From NCBI GenBank assembly GCA_964577825.1, contig CAZOBJ010000104.1, forward strand, positions 1 through 10,426: DNA of 10,426 nt, written 5' to 3'. The translations under genes and the position numbers were made by a program. The notes under the pieces are model-generated. The model had not been told where the DNA came from. It made no database searches and saw only the letters and a program-made list of their open reading frames with translations. The DNA comes from CAZOBJ01 sp964577825. GTDB taxonomy: Bacteria; Planctomycetota; SZUA-567; JAFGNG01. Position 1 is the stretch's first letter. Each line of letters begins with the position of its first letter. Positions 1-6,359 of the stretch are shown here, in pieces.

Positions 1-50
1 GCGTCATGATCTGCTGGCGAAGACTCAAAGGCTCATTCTGTTAGAGGCTC
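1..50. mobile_element. Terminal fragment of an insertion sequence (IS5-like by appearance)
   Basis: The plus-strand frame from base 3 reads VMICWRRLKGSFC and stops at the TAG at 42-44, which looks like the C-terminal tail of an IS5-family DDE transposase. Reading inward from base 50 on the minus strand, the sequence starts GAGCCTCTAACAG, a plausible IS terminal repeat. TTAG at 51-54 (CTAA on the minus strand) fits the 4-bp target duplication typical of IS5. The boundary coincides with where the neighbouring hydrolase gene loses homology. The body of the IS and its other end lie outside the window, so the family call rests on a 13-residue tail and is tentative. Confidence 0.45.
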
Positions 51-360
51 TTAGAACCACCGCGTCGATGTGTGCGGGCTCGATGCCCAGCTCCTGCATG
101 TTCGCCAAGAGCGTATCGCCGTCGCCGCCCGTGTCGAAGAGGATCGTCTTGTCCATCCCCTGCACCACGCACGCGAACCCCCACGCGGGCCTGAGGCCCG
201 GTTCGCCGGGGTGGTTGTCATAGCAGATCGTGAGCATGACGTCTCCTTCCGAGCGCGGCACGGCAGCCGGTGTCTGCTGAGCCCTACGGCACAGAGCGGC
301 CGTCCACAGCACCGCCAGGGCCAGGACTGTGCCGATGCGAACCGTACGCAACGCACGCAT
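25..360 (-). pseudogene. MBL-fold metallo-hydrolase, truncated by IS end
   Basis: The start is ATG at 358-360, preceded on the minus strand by a good GGAGG ribosome site. The first 25 or so residues (MRALRTVRIGTVLALAVLW...) form a Sec signal peptide, so the product was exported. The following segment, with ICYDNHP, ACVVQG, TILFDTGGDGDTLLANM and IDAVVL, matches the N-terminal part of the metallo-beta-lactamase-fold hydrolases often annotated as dihydropterin/ribofuranosyl-aminobenzene phosphate synthase-like. In that family DAVVL is followed at once by the metal-binding SHxHxDH motif. Here the frame instead runs into ASNRMSL and a stop, at the IS-like junction near base 50. All metal ligands are therefore missing and the product should be inactive. 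The remaining 3' part, if it survives, lies to the left of the IS outside the window. Confidence 0.75.
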
Positions 361-392
361 ATCGGCTTGCCTCCGGATGGACCCGTATCTCT

Positions 393-420
393 ATCTTAGC
401 GCACGTTCACGACGCGGCAA
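393..420 (-). promoter_or_regulatory. Promoter for the truncated MBL-fold gene
   Basis: On the minus strand a -35 TTGCCG (CGGCAA at 415-420) lies 16 bp from a -10 TAAGAT (ATCTTA at 393-398). It stands about 30 bp upstream of the start codon and points left. It is divergent from the metallophosphoesterase promoter at 490-518. Identified by eye only. Confidence 0.45.
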
Positions 421-489
421 GCGAACTCTCGACCGGAATCGGCCAAGCTCACATCGGGGCCATGCTCGCATCCGCATGGATCCCCCCGA

Positions 490-518
490 TTGCGCCCGCC
501 CTGCCTGCTCGATAAGAT
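490..518 (+). promoter_or_regulatory. Promoter for the metallophosphoesterase gene
   Basis: TTGCGC (490-495) and TAAGAT (513-518) are separated by exactly 17 bp, a sigma70-like arrangement. Transcription would begin near 525. That would put the GTG at 528 almost on the transcript end, which supports the ATG at 570, with AGGAGG at 555-560, as the real start. Confidence 0.5.
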
Positions 519-569
519 ACGGGGACCGTGCCGGACTGGCTGCCGGCCGCGCGCAGGAGGCCCGTGCCC

Positions 570-1562
570 ATGGTCGACACCTCGCGGTTCCTGGGGCTCG
601 TGGCCGCGGCGGGCGTGGTGTACCTGTGCGCCGGGGTGCTGGTGGCGCGGGCCGGGGCGCGGCGGTGGGGCGTGGCGGCCGCGCACGAGTCGCGTGCGGA
701 GCGCTGGGCGCGGCGCGGGGCCCTGGGCCTGGCGGGCGCGGGGCTCCTGGCCCTGGGGTGGGCGTTCCTGGAGCCTCACTTCCCGGAGGTCACGCGCGTT
801 CGCATCCGCACGCCCAAGCTGCGCGGCACGCGGGCCTTTCGCATCGTGCAAATCAGCGACCTGCACTCCGATCCCGCGCCCCGGCTCGAGGACCGGCTGC
901 CCGATCTCGTGCTCGGGCTCGAGCCGGACGCGGTGGTCTTCACCGGCGACGCGATCAACTGCAAGGCGGGCCTTGCCCACTTCCGCCGGTGCATGCGTGG
1001 CATCGCGGACCAATGCCCGACCTTCGGCGTGGGCGGCAACTGGGAGGCCTGGTGGTTCCGCGACGCGGACGTGTTCGCCACCACCGGCGTGCAGGCGCTC
1101 AACGGTCAGGCGCGCCTCGTGCGCGCGGCCGGCAACGCGGTGTGGTTCGCGGGCGCGGACGTGGAGTGCGAGGACCGCATCGGCCCGGCCCTGGCCCAGG
1201 CGGGCGACGGCTTCCGGGTGCTTTTGCACCACTATCCGTGCACCTGGCAGCTCGCGCGCAAGCACGGCGCAGACCTGCAGCTCTCCGGCGACACGCACGG
1301 TGGCCAGGTGGCCCTGCCGCTCGTGGGCCCGCTCGTTCGCATCTCTCGATACGACAAGGCCTTCTATCGCGCGGGCCTGCACCGCAAGGGCGCGTTCCAC
1401 CTGTACGTGAACCGGGGCATCGGCATGGAGGGCGGCGCCGTGCCCCGGGTGCGGTTCCTGCGCCGGCCGGAGATCACCCTGATCGAGCTCGTGCCCGCGC
1501 GCGCCGGACCGTCCCCCGCCCCGGACATGCCCGCTGCGCATGCGGCCGACCGCGCAGAGTAA
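570..1562 (+). CDS. Membrane-anchored metallophosphoesterase, YkuE/YaeI type
   Basis: The 330-aa product from ATG 570 is preceded by AGGAGG at 9-nt spacing. A GTG at 528 would add 14 residues but lacks such a site. Two N-terminal membrane segments (about residues 7-26 and 50-66) are followed by a calcineurin-type phosphoesterase domain. Visible motifs are SDLH with D97 and H99, TGD with D127, GGNWE with N157, LLHHYP with H221, and SGDTHGGQ with H243. The C terminus VNRGIG...FLRRPEITLIEL is typical of the YkuE/YaeI group, whose members are phosphodiesterases or lipid-A-precursor-type pyrophosphatases at the membrane. Two canonical positions differ: the GNH motif reads GNW (W158) and GHTH reads GDTH (D241). 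Activity may therefore be altered, or this may be a lineage-specific subfamily. A decayed copy of its 3' end lies at 7729-7901. Confidence 0.85.
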   Translation: MVDTSRFLGLVAAAGVVYLCAGVLVARAGARRWGVAAAHESRAERWARRGALGLAGAGLLALGWAFLEPHFPEVTRVRIRTPKLRGTRAFRIVQISDLHSDPAPRLEDRLPDLVLGLEPDAVVFTGDAINCKAGLAHFRRCMRGIADQCPTFGVGGNWEAWWFRDADVFATTGVQALNGQARLVRAAGNAVWFAGADVECEDRIGPALAQAGDGFRVLLHHYPCTWQLARKHGADLQLSGDTHGGQVALPLVGPLVRISRYDKAFYRAGLHRKGAFHLYVNRGIGMEGGAVPRVRFLRRPEITLIELVPARAGPSPAPDMPAAHAADRAE

Positions 1563-1681
1563 TCTTCGTCGGCTGCCATCACGCTCTGCCGATCCGGTGC
1601 GTGCCGCCCATGGCGGCGGCAGGCCCCGTGCCGCGCGCAGCCGAGCGCGCCGCAAAGAGAGAAGCGGCGAGCCCAGGGTCG

Positions 1682-1710
1682 TTGACTTCCCGGCGCGCGT
1701 CGGCTACTCT
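1682..1710 (+). promoter_or_regulatory. Promoter for the DUF2294 gene
   Basis: TTGACT (1682-1687), a 17-bp spacer, then TACTCT (1705-1710). The start codon at 1739 follows with an AGGGAGG ribosome site at 1725-1731. This separates the gene transcriptionally from the metallophosphoesterase upstream. Confidence 0.55.
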
Positions 1711-1738
1711 CCTGGCGTGAGACCAGGGAGGACCGCGC

Positions 1739-2143
1739 GTGGCGAGGACCAAAGGCCGGATCGAGGCGGAGGTGAGCGACGCCATCGTCCGGTTCGAGAA
1801 GGAATACATGGGCCGCGGCCCGGTCGAGGCGAAGGCGTACCTGCTCGACGACATGGTCATCGTCCGGCTCCAGGGCGTGATTACGCAGGCCGAGAAGCAC
1901 CTGTCCGATTCCGGAGACGACCAGACCGGGCGCGAACTCATCAAACAGACGCGCAGAGAGCTGATCGAAAAGGCGCGCCCGCTGCTGGAGGCCGCGGTCC
2001 GGGACATCGTCGGCGCCCCCGTGCAGAGCCTGCACACGGACATCAGCACCCGCACGGGAGAACGCCTGATCGTGTTCACGCTCGGGGCTGCGCCGCGGAT
2101 CGACGCGCCCGGTCGCCCGTCCGGACCTCCCCAGAGCGAATGA
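1739..2143 (+). CDS. DUF2294 / MpsC-like protein
   Basis: A 134-aa protein that starts with GTG at 1739, preceded by AGGGAGG. The sequence follows the DUF2294 family closely over its whole length: TKGRIEAEVSDAIVRFEKEY, MGRGP, DDMVIVRLQGVITQAEK, the charged stretch GRELIKQTRRELIEKARP, and SLHTDISTRTGERLIVFTLG near the end. The family is now also called MpsC-like, after a protein linked to a sodium-translocating membrane-potential system in Staphylococcus. The biochemical role of stand-alone members is unknown. There is no signal peptide or membrane segment, so the product is probably cytoplasmic. The last 20 residues or so are proline-rich and not conserved. It has its own promoter, and a separate promoter for the next gene begins only 20 bp after its stop, so it is probably monocistronic. 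Confidence 0.85.
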   Translation: MARTKGRIEAEVSDAIVRFEKEYMGRGPVEAKAYLLDDMVIVRLQGVITQAEKHLSDSGDDQTGRELIKQTRRELIEKARPLLEAAVRDIVGAPVQSLHTDISTRTGERLIVFTLGAAPRIDAPGRPSGPPQSE

Positions 2144-2163
2144 ATCTGTCCGTGGAGTGCGAC

Positions 2164-2192
2164 TTGACATGAAAGAGGCCTCCGGGTAGACT
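2164..2192 (+). promoter_or_regulatory. Strong sigma70-like promoter before the chorismate-synthase-like gene
   Basis: A perfect -35 TTGACA (2164-2169), a 17-bp spacer (2170-2186) and a -10 TAGACT (2187-2192). It is the best promoter match seen in the window. Transcription should start near 2199, giving a leader of about 240 nt before the ATG at 2441. Confidence 0.65.
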
Positions 2193-2198
2193 CCTTCG

Positions 2199-2440
2199 CG
2201 GGAGCCGGGTCCGGGGCGACCTCGGGCGCGGCTTCCGCCAACAAAATGTCGGCCTAAGGCCGCGCGATACGCTTTCCGCGGAGCGCTGCGGCAGGAGAAC
2301 CGAGCGAGCGGCATGCAAATGGCGGCGCTCGTTTTTTTGTGTCCGTAGATTCCGTCCGGGGTCATGGCCCGGCGTGAGCCCCTTCGAGGCGAACACACAA
2401 GCGAGCGCGACGAGCGCGACTCTTTGAGAAAGGGAAAACC
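2199..2440 (+). promoter_or_regulatory. Structured 5' leader, candidate attenuator or riboswitch
   Basis: This stretch holds no gene but can form several helices. GCGCGGCTT near 2227 can pair with AGGCCGCGC near 2257 over nine pairs, in competition with a local hairpin CGGCC-TAA-GGCCG. A terminator-like hairpin with a T-tract lies at 2301-2338. Another hairpin, CCGGG (2356-2360) with CCCGG (2368-2372), follows. The ribosome site AGAAAGGG (2427-2434) precedes the ATG. Helices that can exclude one another ahead of a terminator are what a transcriptional attenuator would show. I do not recognise a known riboswitch class, and no covariation evidence is available. Confidence 0.4.
2301..2338 (+). 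terminator. Intrinsic terminator-like hairpin with T7 tract
   Basis: CGAGCG (2301-2306) pairs with CGCTCG (2326-2331), followed directly by seven T (2332-2338). Inside the loop, CAT-GCAA-ATG can close a small apical stem with a GNRA-type tetraloop. It lies downstream of the promoter at 2164-2192 and upstream of the 2441 start, so it could attenuate that transcript. It may also simply terminate read-through from the DUF2294 gene. Confidence 0.6.
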
Positions 2441-3775
2441 ATGCTTGGATGCCATCTCGGCCGCTGTTTCCAGGTGACCGTGTCGGGCGGCAGCTACCAG
2501 GACGGGCTGTCGGCCACGCTCCAGGGCGTGCCGGCGGGCATGTTCATCACCGAGCAGGAGCTCTACGGCGACCTGCTCCTGCGCAAGCCGGGCGCGGACG
2601 AGCTCTCCAGCCCGCGCAAGGAGCCGGACCTGCCCATCATCTACTGCGGGGTCAACGCCGCCGACACGGTGGAGGGGGCTGGCAACGCCTTCCACACGAA
2701 CGGGACGCCCTTCACCATCCTGCTGCCGAACCTCGACCGGCACTTCATCCACATCAAGCAGTACCAGGACACGAACCGCACCCCGCGGCCGGGGCATGCG
2801 TCGTACGCGACCCTCCAGAAGTACGGCCCGGCGGACGACGCCATCGGCGCGGGCATCTTCAGCGGCCGGTACACGAGCACCATCGTCGGGGCGGGGTACG
2901 TGGCCAAGCGCGTCCTGCGTGCGTGCGGCATCCGCGTCTACAGCTTCGTGCGCGAGGCCGCCGGCGTGCGCTGCCCGGACGTCGAGCACGATGAAGCCCT
3001 GGCGTACACCGACCGGTACAAGACCATGCGCCACGACCACGATCCGTTCTACCAGGAGGTCTACGTCAAGGAGCGGGTCAAGACCGGCATGCGCTTCCTG
3101 GAGAAGGCGCGCATCTTCGCCGAGATCGAGAACGAGATCGACGCCATCCGCGACAGGGCGCCCGCCTTCGAGCCGGAGAGGATCAAGGCCGAGTACAACG
3201 TGCACCCCATTATCAACTGCCCCGACATCGAGGCCGGAGACGCCATGGTGGAGGCGTGCAACAAGGTCAGCGCCACCGGCGACAGCACGGGCGGCGTGGT
3301 GGAGGTGGTGGTCCTCGGCGCGCCCGCGGGCCTGGGGGAGCCCGTGTTCGCCAAGCTCGACGCCGAGCTCGGGCGCATGAACGGCATCGGCGCGGTCAAG
3401 GGCGTGGAGATCGGCGCCGGCTTCGGCGCCAAGGACATGACCGGCTACGAGTGCAACGACCAGATGCGCGCGAAGGACGGCAAGGTGCTCTTCGAGTCCA
3501 ACAACGCGGGCGGCATCACCGGCGGCCTGACGACCGGCCAGCCCATCGTCGCACGCCTAGCGGTCAAGCCCACGCCGACCATCGACCGGCCGCAGAAGAC
3601 CGTCGACAAGTACACGTTGGAGAACAAGCAGCTTGCGGCCATTACGCGGCGCGACCCGACCATTGTCGCGCGCATCTGGCCCGTGGCCGAAAACTACACC
3701 GCGTGCGTGATCCTCGACCACCTGTTGATGCATTTCGGGTATCAGGCCCTGATGGACAAGGTCCGCAATGCGTAG
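2441..3775 (+). CDS. aroC: Divergent chorismate synthase homologue
   Basis: The 444-aa product has an AGAAAGGG ribosome site. Chorismate synthase, an FMN-dependent cytoplasmic enzyme, removes phosphate from EPSP to make chorismate in the last common step of aromatic biosynthesis. Family blocks are clear: LQGVPAGM (27-34), RPGHASY (116-122), QKYG..DD (126-133), GDSTGGVVEV (280-289), SNNAGGITGGLTTGQPI (353-369), KPTPTI (376-381) and RRDPTIVAR (403-411). The family's first signature, GESHG, reads GGSYQDG here, so the first catalytic His is Tyr (Y19). The second, H119 in RPGH, is kept. The usual ARET motif reads SGRYT and RHDP reads RRDP. Roughly residues 178-262 hold an extra charged, largely helical insertion, which makes the protein about 60-80 residues longer than the usual 350-390. 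It is clearly in the family, but classic activity is doubtful and it may be a paralogue with another substrate. The symbol denotes the family only. Confidence 0.8.
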   Translation: MLGCHLGRCFQVTVSGGSYQDGLSATLQGVPAGMFITEQELYGDLLLRKPGADELSSPRKEPDLPIIYCGVNAADTVEGAGNAFHTNGTPFTILLPNLDRHFIHIKQYQDTNRTPRPGHASYATLQKYGPADDAIGAGIFSGRYTSTIVGAGYVAKRVLRACGIRVYSFVREAAGVRCPDVEHDEALAYTDRYKTMRHDHDPFYQEVYVKERVKTGMRFLEKARIFAEIENEIDAIRDRAPAFEPERIKAEYNVHPIINCPDIEAGDAMVEACNKVSATGDSTGGVVEVVVLGAPAGLGEPVFAKLDAELGRMNGIGAVKGVEIGAGFGAKDMTGYECNDQMRAKDGKVLFESNNAGGITGGLTTGQPIVARLAVKPTPTIDRPQKTVDKYTLENKQLAAITRRDPTIVARIWPVAENYTACVILDHLLMHFGYQALMDKVRNA

Positions 3776-3840
3776 CCGCGGCCGCAAGCGGACCGCCGGC
3801 CTCCCGGATCGCGACGGGACGCTCGTCGATAGAGGCGGCC
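3768..3840 (+). pseudogene. Possible relic of a HAD phosphatase 5' end
   Basis: In the 120-bp gap after the chorismate-synthase-like gene, a frame opening at ATG 3768 reads GLPDRDGTLVD, which resembles the HAD motif I stretch FLDRDGTLIED of the phosphatase gene downstream. The 18 bases at 3806-3823 are identical to 5798-5815 in that gene. The frame after this point shows no HAD features. It looks like a remnant of a HAD gene copy that once followed the aroC-like gene directly. It is short, so chance similarity in GC-rich sequence is not fully excluded. Confidence 0.5.
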
Positions 3841-3895
3841 CACCGGCGGCGGCCCGCGCGCCGCATCATGAACTGCCGCCAAAGAGAAGACGAAC

Positions 3896-5776
3896 ATGGA
3901 GATCGAATCCTTTCTCACGCGCGCCGGTCTTCCGGAAGAGATTGCGCGCCTTCTGCGCGCGGCCCCGTCGGCAATGGTGGCGAGCAGTATCGACGACTTG
4001 GAGCATCTCGCCTGCGGAAGCAAGGAAGACCGTCGGGCCACGGTGTCCTACGAGTTGCCGGGCGGCAAGCGTGTCGACGAGGTGGACGTTGTACGGGTGC
4101 GCAACGGGATCAGCGCGAACTATCGCGAACCCTATATGCGCCGCCGCGATCCGGAATGCATGGTGGTGGCGGACCGAAAGCCCTCGGACAAGCCGCATTT
4201 CAGCGAACGATACAATTTCGATTTCCGTGACCTGAAGCGCGAAACGTTCGCCTGGCTGGAGGCGCAGCACCTGGCCGTCTTCGGCTTCGCCATGGGGCAG
4301 CCCGGCCTGGGCGCCGACGCGCTCGCCGTCTGCCCGGCCAATGCCGGCTTTTTCGCCTTCGGGCTCGGGCTGCTTCAGGGCGTGGTGGATCTCGAAGCTC
4401 TGGACCGCGTGTTCAGACCGACCACGACCATCTACGTCGCTCCGCCGTTCCGCCATACGCACTTCGACGGCAAGCAGGTCGTGGTGCACGACCGAGGCGC
4501 GGTGCACGAGATATTCTCCTACAATCTCTACCCCGGACCGAGCGCGAAAAAGGGGGTCTACGGGGCGCTCATCGAGCTCGGAGAGCAACAGGGGTGGGTG
4601 ACCGCCCACTGCTCGGCGGTCCAGGTGGTCACGCCCTATGACAACATCGTCACCTTCATGCACGAAGGAGCCAGCGGCGGCGGCAAGAGCGAGATGCTGC
4701 AGCAACCGCACCGATTACCCGACGGCCGTCTGCTTCTCGGGCACAATACTCTCACCGACGAGAGGCGCTACCTGGAGATTCCCCGGACCTGCGACCTGCA
4801 TCCGGTCTGCGACGACATGGCGCTGTGCCATCCCTCGATGCAGAGAGGCCGGGGCATGCTCTCGCTCGCCGATGCGGAAGACGGCTGGTTCATCCGGGTC
4901 GACCACATCAAGGAATACGCAACCGATCCCGACCTGGAGCGCCTGACCATCCATCCGGGACGGAGTCAACTGTTCCTCAACATCGATGCCGTTGCCGACG
5001 GCACGGCATTGATCTGGGAGCACGTCAAGGACGCGCCGGCAACGCCCTGCCCCAACCCGCGCGTGGTCATTCCCCGCGAGATCGTACCCAACGTTGTCGC
5101 AGGGGACGTACAGGTCGACATCCGCTCCTTCGGTTTGCGAACGCCCCCCTGCACGCAGGCGCACCCCAGCTACGGGATCATAGGCCTGTTCCATGTGCTG
5201 CCGCCGGCGCTGGCGTGGCTGTGGCGACTGGTCGCCCCGCGCGGCCATGCCAACCCGAGCATCGTAGACACCGGCGACATGAGCAGCGAGGGAGTGGGCA
5301 GTTACTGGCCCTTTACTCCCGGGAGAAAGGTCGCCCAGGCCAACCTCCTGCTGGAGCAGTTCCGGCAGGCCCGGGCGACGCGGTACGTGTTGATCCCGAA
5401 TCAGCACGTCGGCGCTTGGCAGACGGGATTCATGCCCGAATGGCTGGTGCGCGATTACCTGGCGCGCCGCGGCCATGCGCGCTTCGCCTCCGACCACATC
5501 ATGCCGTCCCGCTGCCCGCTGCTGGGGTATGCCCTCGAGGGCATGCGCATCGAGGGCAGCATGGTTCCGCGCTGGTTCCTCCAGGTCGATACGCAGCCCG
5601 AGGTGGGACCCGAGGCCTACGATGCAGGTGCGCGCGTTCTGACCGACTTCTTCCATGAGCAGATTCGCAAGTACCTGCAGCCGGATCTCGATGCGCTGGG
5701 AAGACAGATCATTGACTGTTGTCTGTCTGGCGGTTCGGTCGAGGACTATGCCGCCCTGCTGGAAGGCGAGGATTAG
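3896..5776 (+). CDS. PEP-carboxykinase-like P-loop protein (DUF4914-like)
   Basis: The 626-aa product starts at ATG 3896, with only a weak AGAGAAG ribosome site. The central region resembles ATP-dependent PEP carboxykinase in order of features: SAKKGVYGALIELG, WVTAHCSA, then a P-loop GASGGGKSE at 258-266, CDDMALCH, and NPRVVIPREIVPN. The P-loop, with SG..GKSE, also looks like HPr kinase, which shares the PEPCK-type nucleotide-binding fold. The C-terminal half has ANPSIVDTGDMSSEGVGSYWPFTPGRKVAQANLLLEQF and a YVLIPNQHVGAWQTGFMPEW block. I place it in the DUF4914 group from memory of that family. No signal peptide or convincing membrane segments are seen, so it is probably cytoplasmic. The reaction is unknown; nucleotide-dependent phosphoryl transfer on a small molecule or protein is an inference from the fold. 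The next gene starts 1 nt after its stop, so the two are probably co-expressed. Confidence 0.7.
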   Translation: MEIESFLTRAGLPEEIARLLRAAPSAMVASSIDDLEHLACGSKEDRRATVSYELPGGKRVDEVDVVRVRNGISANYREPYMRRRDPECMVVADRKPSDKPHFSERYNFDFRDLKRETFAWLEAQHLAVFGFAMGQPGLGADALAVCPANAGFFAFGLGLLQGVVDLEALDRVFRPTTTIYVAPPFRHTHFDGKQVVVHDRGAVHEIFSYNLYPGPSAKKGVYGALIELGEQQGWVTAHCSAVQVVTPYDNIVTFMHEGASGGGKSEMLQQPHRLPDGRLLLGHNTLTDERRYLEIPRTCDLHPVCDDMALCHPSMQRGRGMLSLADAEDGWFIRVDHIKEYATDPDLERLTIHPGRSQLFLNIDAVADGTALIWEHVKDAPATPCPNPRVVIPREIVPNVVAGDVQVDIRSFGLRTPPCTQAHPSYGIIGLFHVLPPALAWLWRLVAPRGHANPSIVDTGDMSSEGVGSYWPFTPGRKVAQANLLLEQFRQARATRYVLIPNQHVGAWQTGFMPEWLVRDYLARRGHARFASDHIMPSRCPLLGYALEGMRIEGSMVPRWFLQVDTQPEVGPEAYDAGARVLTDFFHEQIRKYLQPDLDALGRQIIDCCLSGGSVEDYAALLEGED

Positions 5777-5777
5777 G

Positions 5778-6359
5778 ATGCGACCAGCCGTATTCCTGGA
5801 TCGCGACGGGACGCTGATCGAGGACGTCGGGCACCTGCGCCGGCCGGACCGCGTGAGGTTCTTCCCGTTCACGTTTCGCGCACTGCGGAAACTGCCGAAT
5901 GATATGCTGCTCTTCATTGTGACGAACCAGTCCGGCATCGCATCGGGCGACATTCGGCCCGAGGAGGCCGAGCGCGTCAACCGGTTCTGCGTTGCAGCTC
6001 TCGCCCGGCACGGCGTGCGCATCGAGGACGTGTACACCTGTCCGCACGGCCTCGACGACGGGTGTCGATGCCGAAAGCCCGAGCCGTACTGGCTGCGGGT
6101 CGCCGCCGTGGAATACGACCTCGACCTGGCGCGCAGCTTCGTAGTCGGCGACCACCCCCACGACGCGGAGACGGCGCGCCGCGTGGGTGCCACCGGCATC
6201 TACGTGCTCACCGGACATGGCCGCAAGCACGCGGCGCAGGAGGACATGGACGCGCTGGTCGTCGACGACCTGCAAGGCGCCGTGTCTGTCATTTGCGACC
6301 GCGTCCGGGCCCCCGCCGCGCGGCCTCTACAATCGGAACCGTCGAAGGAGCTGCCTTGA
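5778..6359 (+). CDS. HAD-family phosphatase, GmhB / HisB-N type
   Basis: The 193-aa product begins at ATG 5778, one base after the preceding stop, with purine-rich GGCGAGG just upstream inside the previous gene. The HAD signature is complete. Motif I is FLDRDGTL, with nucleophile and acid/base aspartates D8 and D10. Motif II is VTNQSG, the conserved lysine is in CRKPEP, and motif IV is VVGDHPHDAETA. The CPH...CRC arrangement (CPHGLDDGCRC) is the zinc-binding loop that marks the GmhB/histidinol-phosphatase group, whose members dephosphorylate heptose 1,7-bisphosphate or histidinol phosphate. The length fits that group. No other heptose or histidine genes are nearby, so the substrate probably differs, perhaps an intermediate of the local gene block. 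Its stop overlaps the start of the transporter gene. The last 25 or so residues (RAPAARPLQSEPSKELP) look unstructured. Confidence 0.85.
   Translation: MRPAVFLDRDGTLIEDVGHLRRPDRVRFFPFTFRALRKLPNDMLLFIVTNQSGIASGDIRPEEAERVNRFCVAALARHGVRIEDVYTCPHGLDDGCRCRKPEPYWLRVAAVEYDLDLARSFVVGDHPHDAETARRVGATGIYVLTGHGRKHAAQEDMDALVVDDLQGAVSVICDRVRAPAARPLQSEPSKELP

Noticed and set aside
528..569. GTG at 528 as start of the metallophosphoesterase
   Set aside because: It would lie about 3 nt after the predicted transcription start and has no ribosome site, whereas ATG 570 has AGGAGG at good spacing.
1576..1588. 13-base match CCATCACGCTCTG with 7591-7603
   Set aside because: It is too short on its own to prove duplication. 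It is noted only alongside the stronger metallophosphoesterase relic.
2199..2440. Assignment of the leader to a known riboswitch class
   Set aside because: I looked for hallmark sequences of cobalamin, TPP, ZTP, fluoride and cyclic-di-GMP classes by eye and saw none, so only a generic attenuator call is made.
1364..3205. Long minus-strand open frame of 613 codons, and similar long frames at 396-1655 and 4715-6199
   Set aside because: These are antisense to well-supported genes, have low-complexity Arg/Ala/Gly-rich composition and no family motifs. High GC content makes such frames common.
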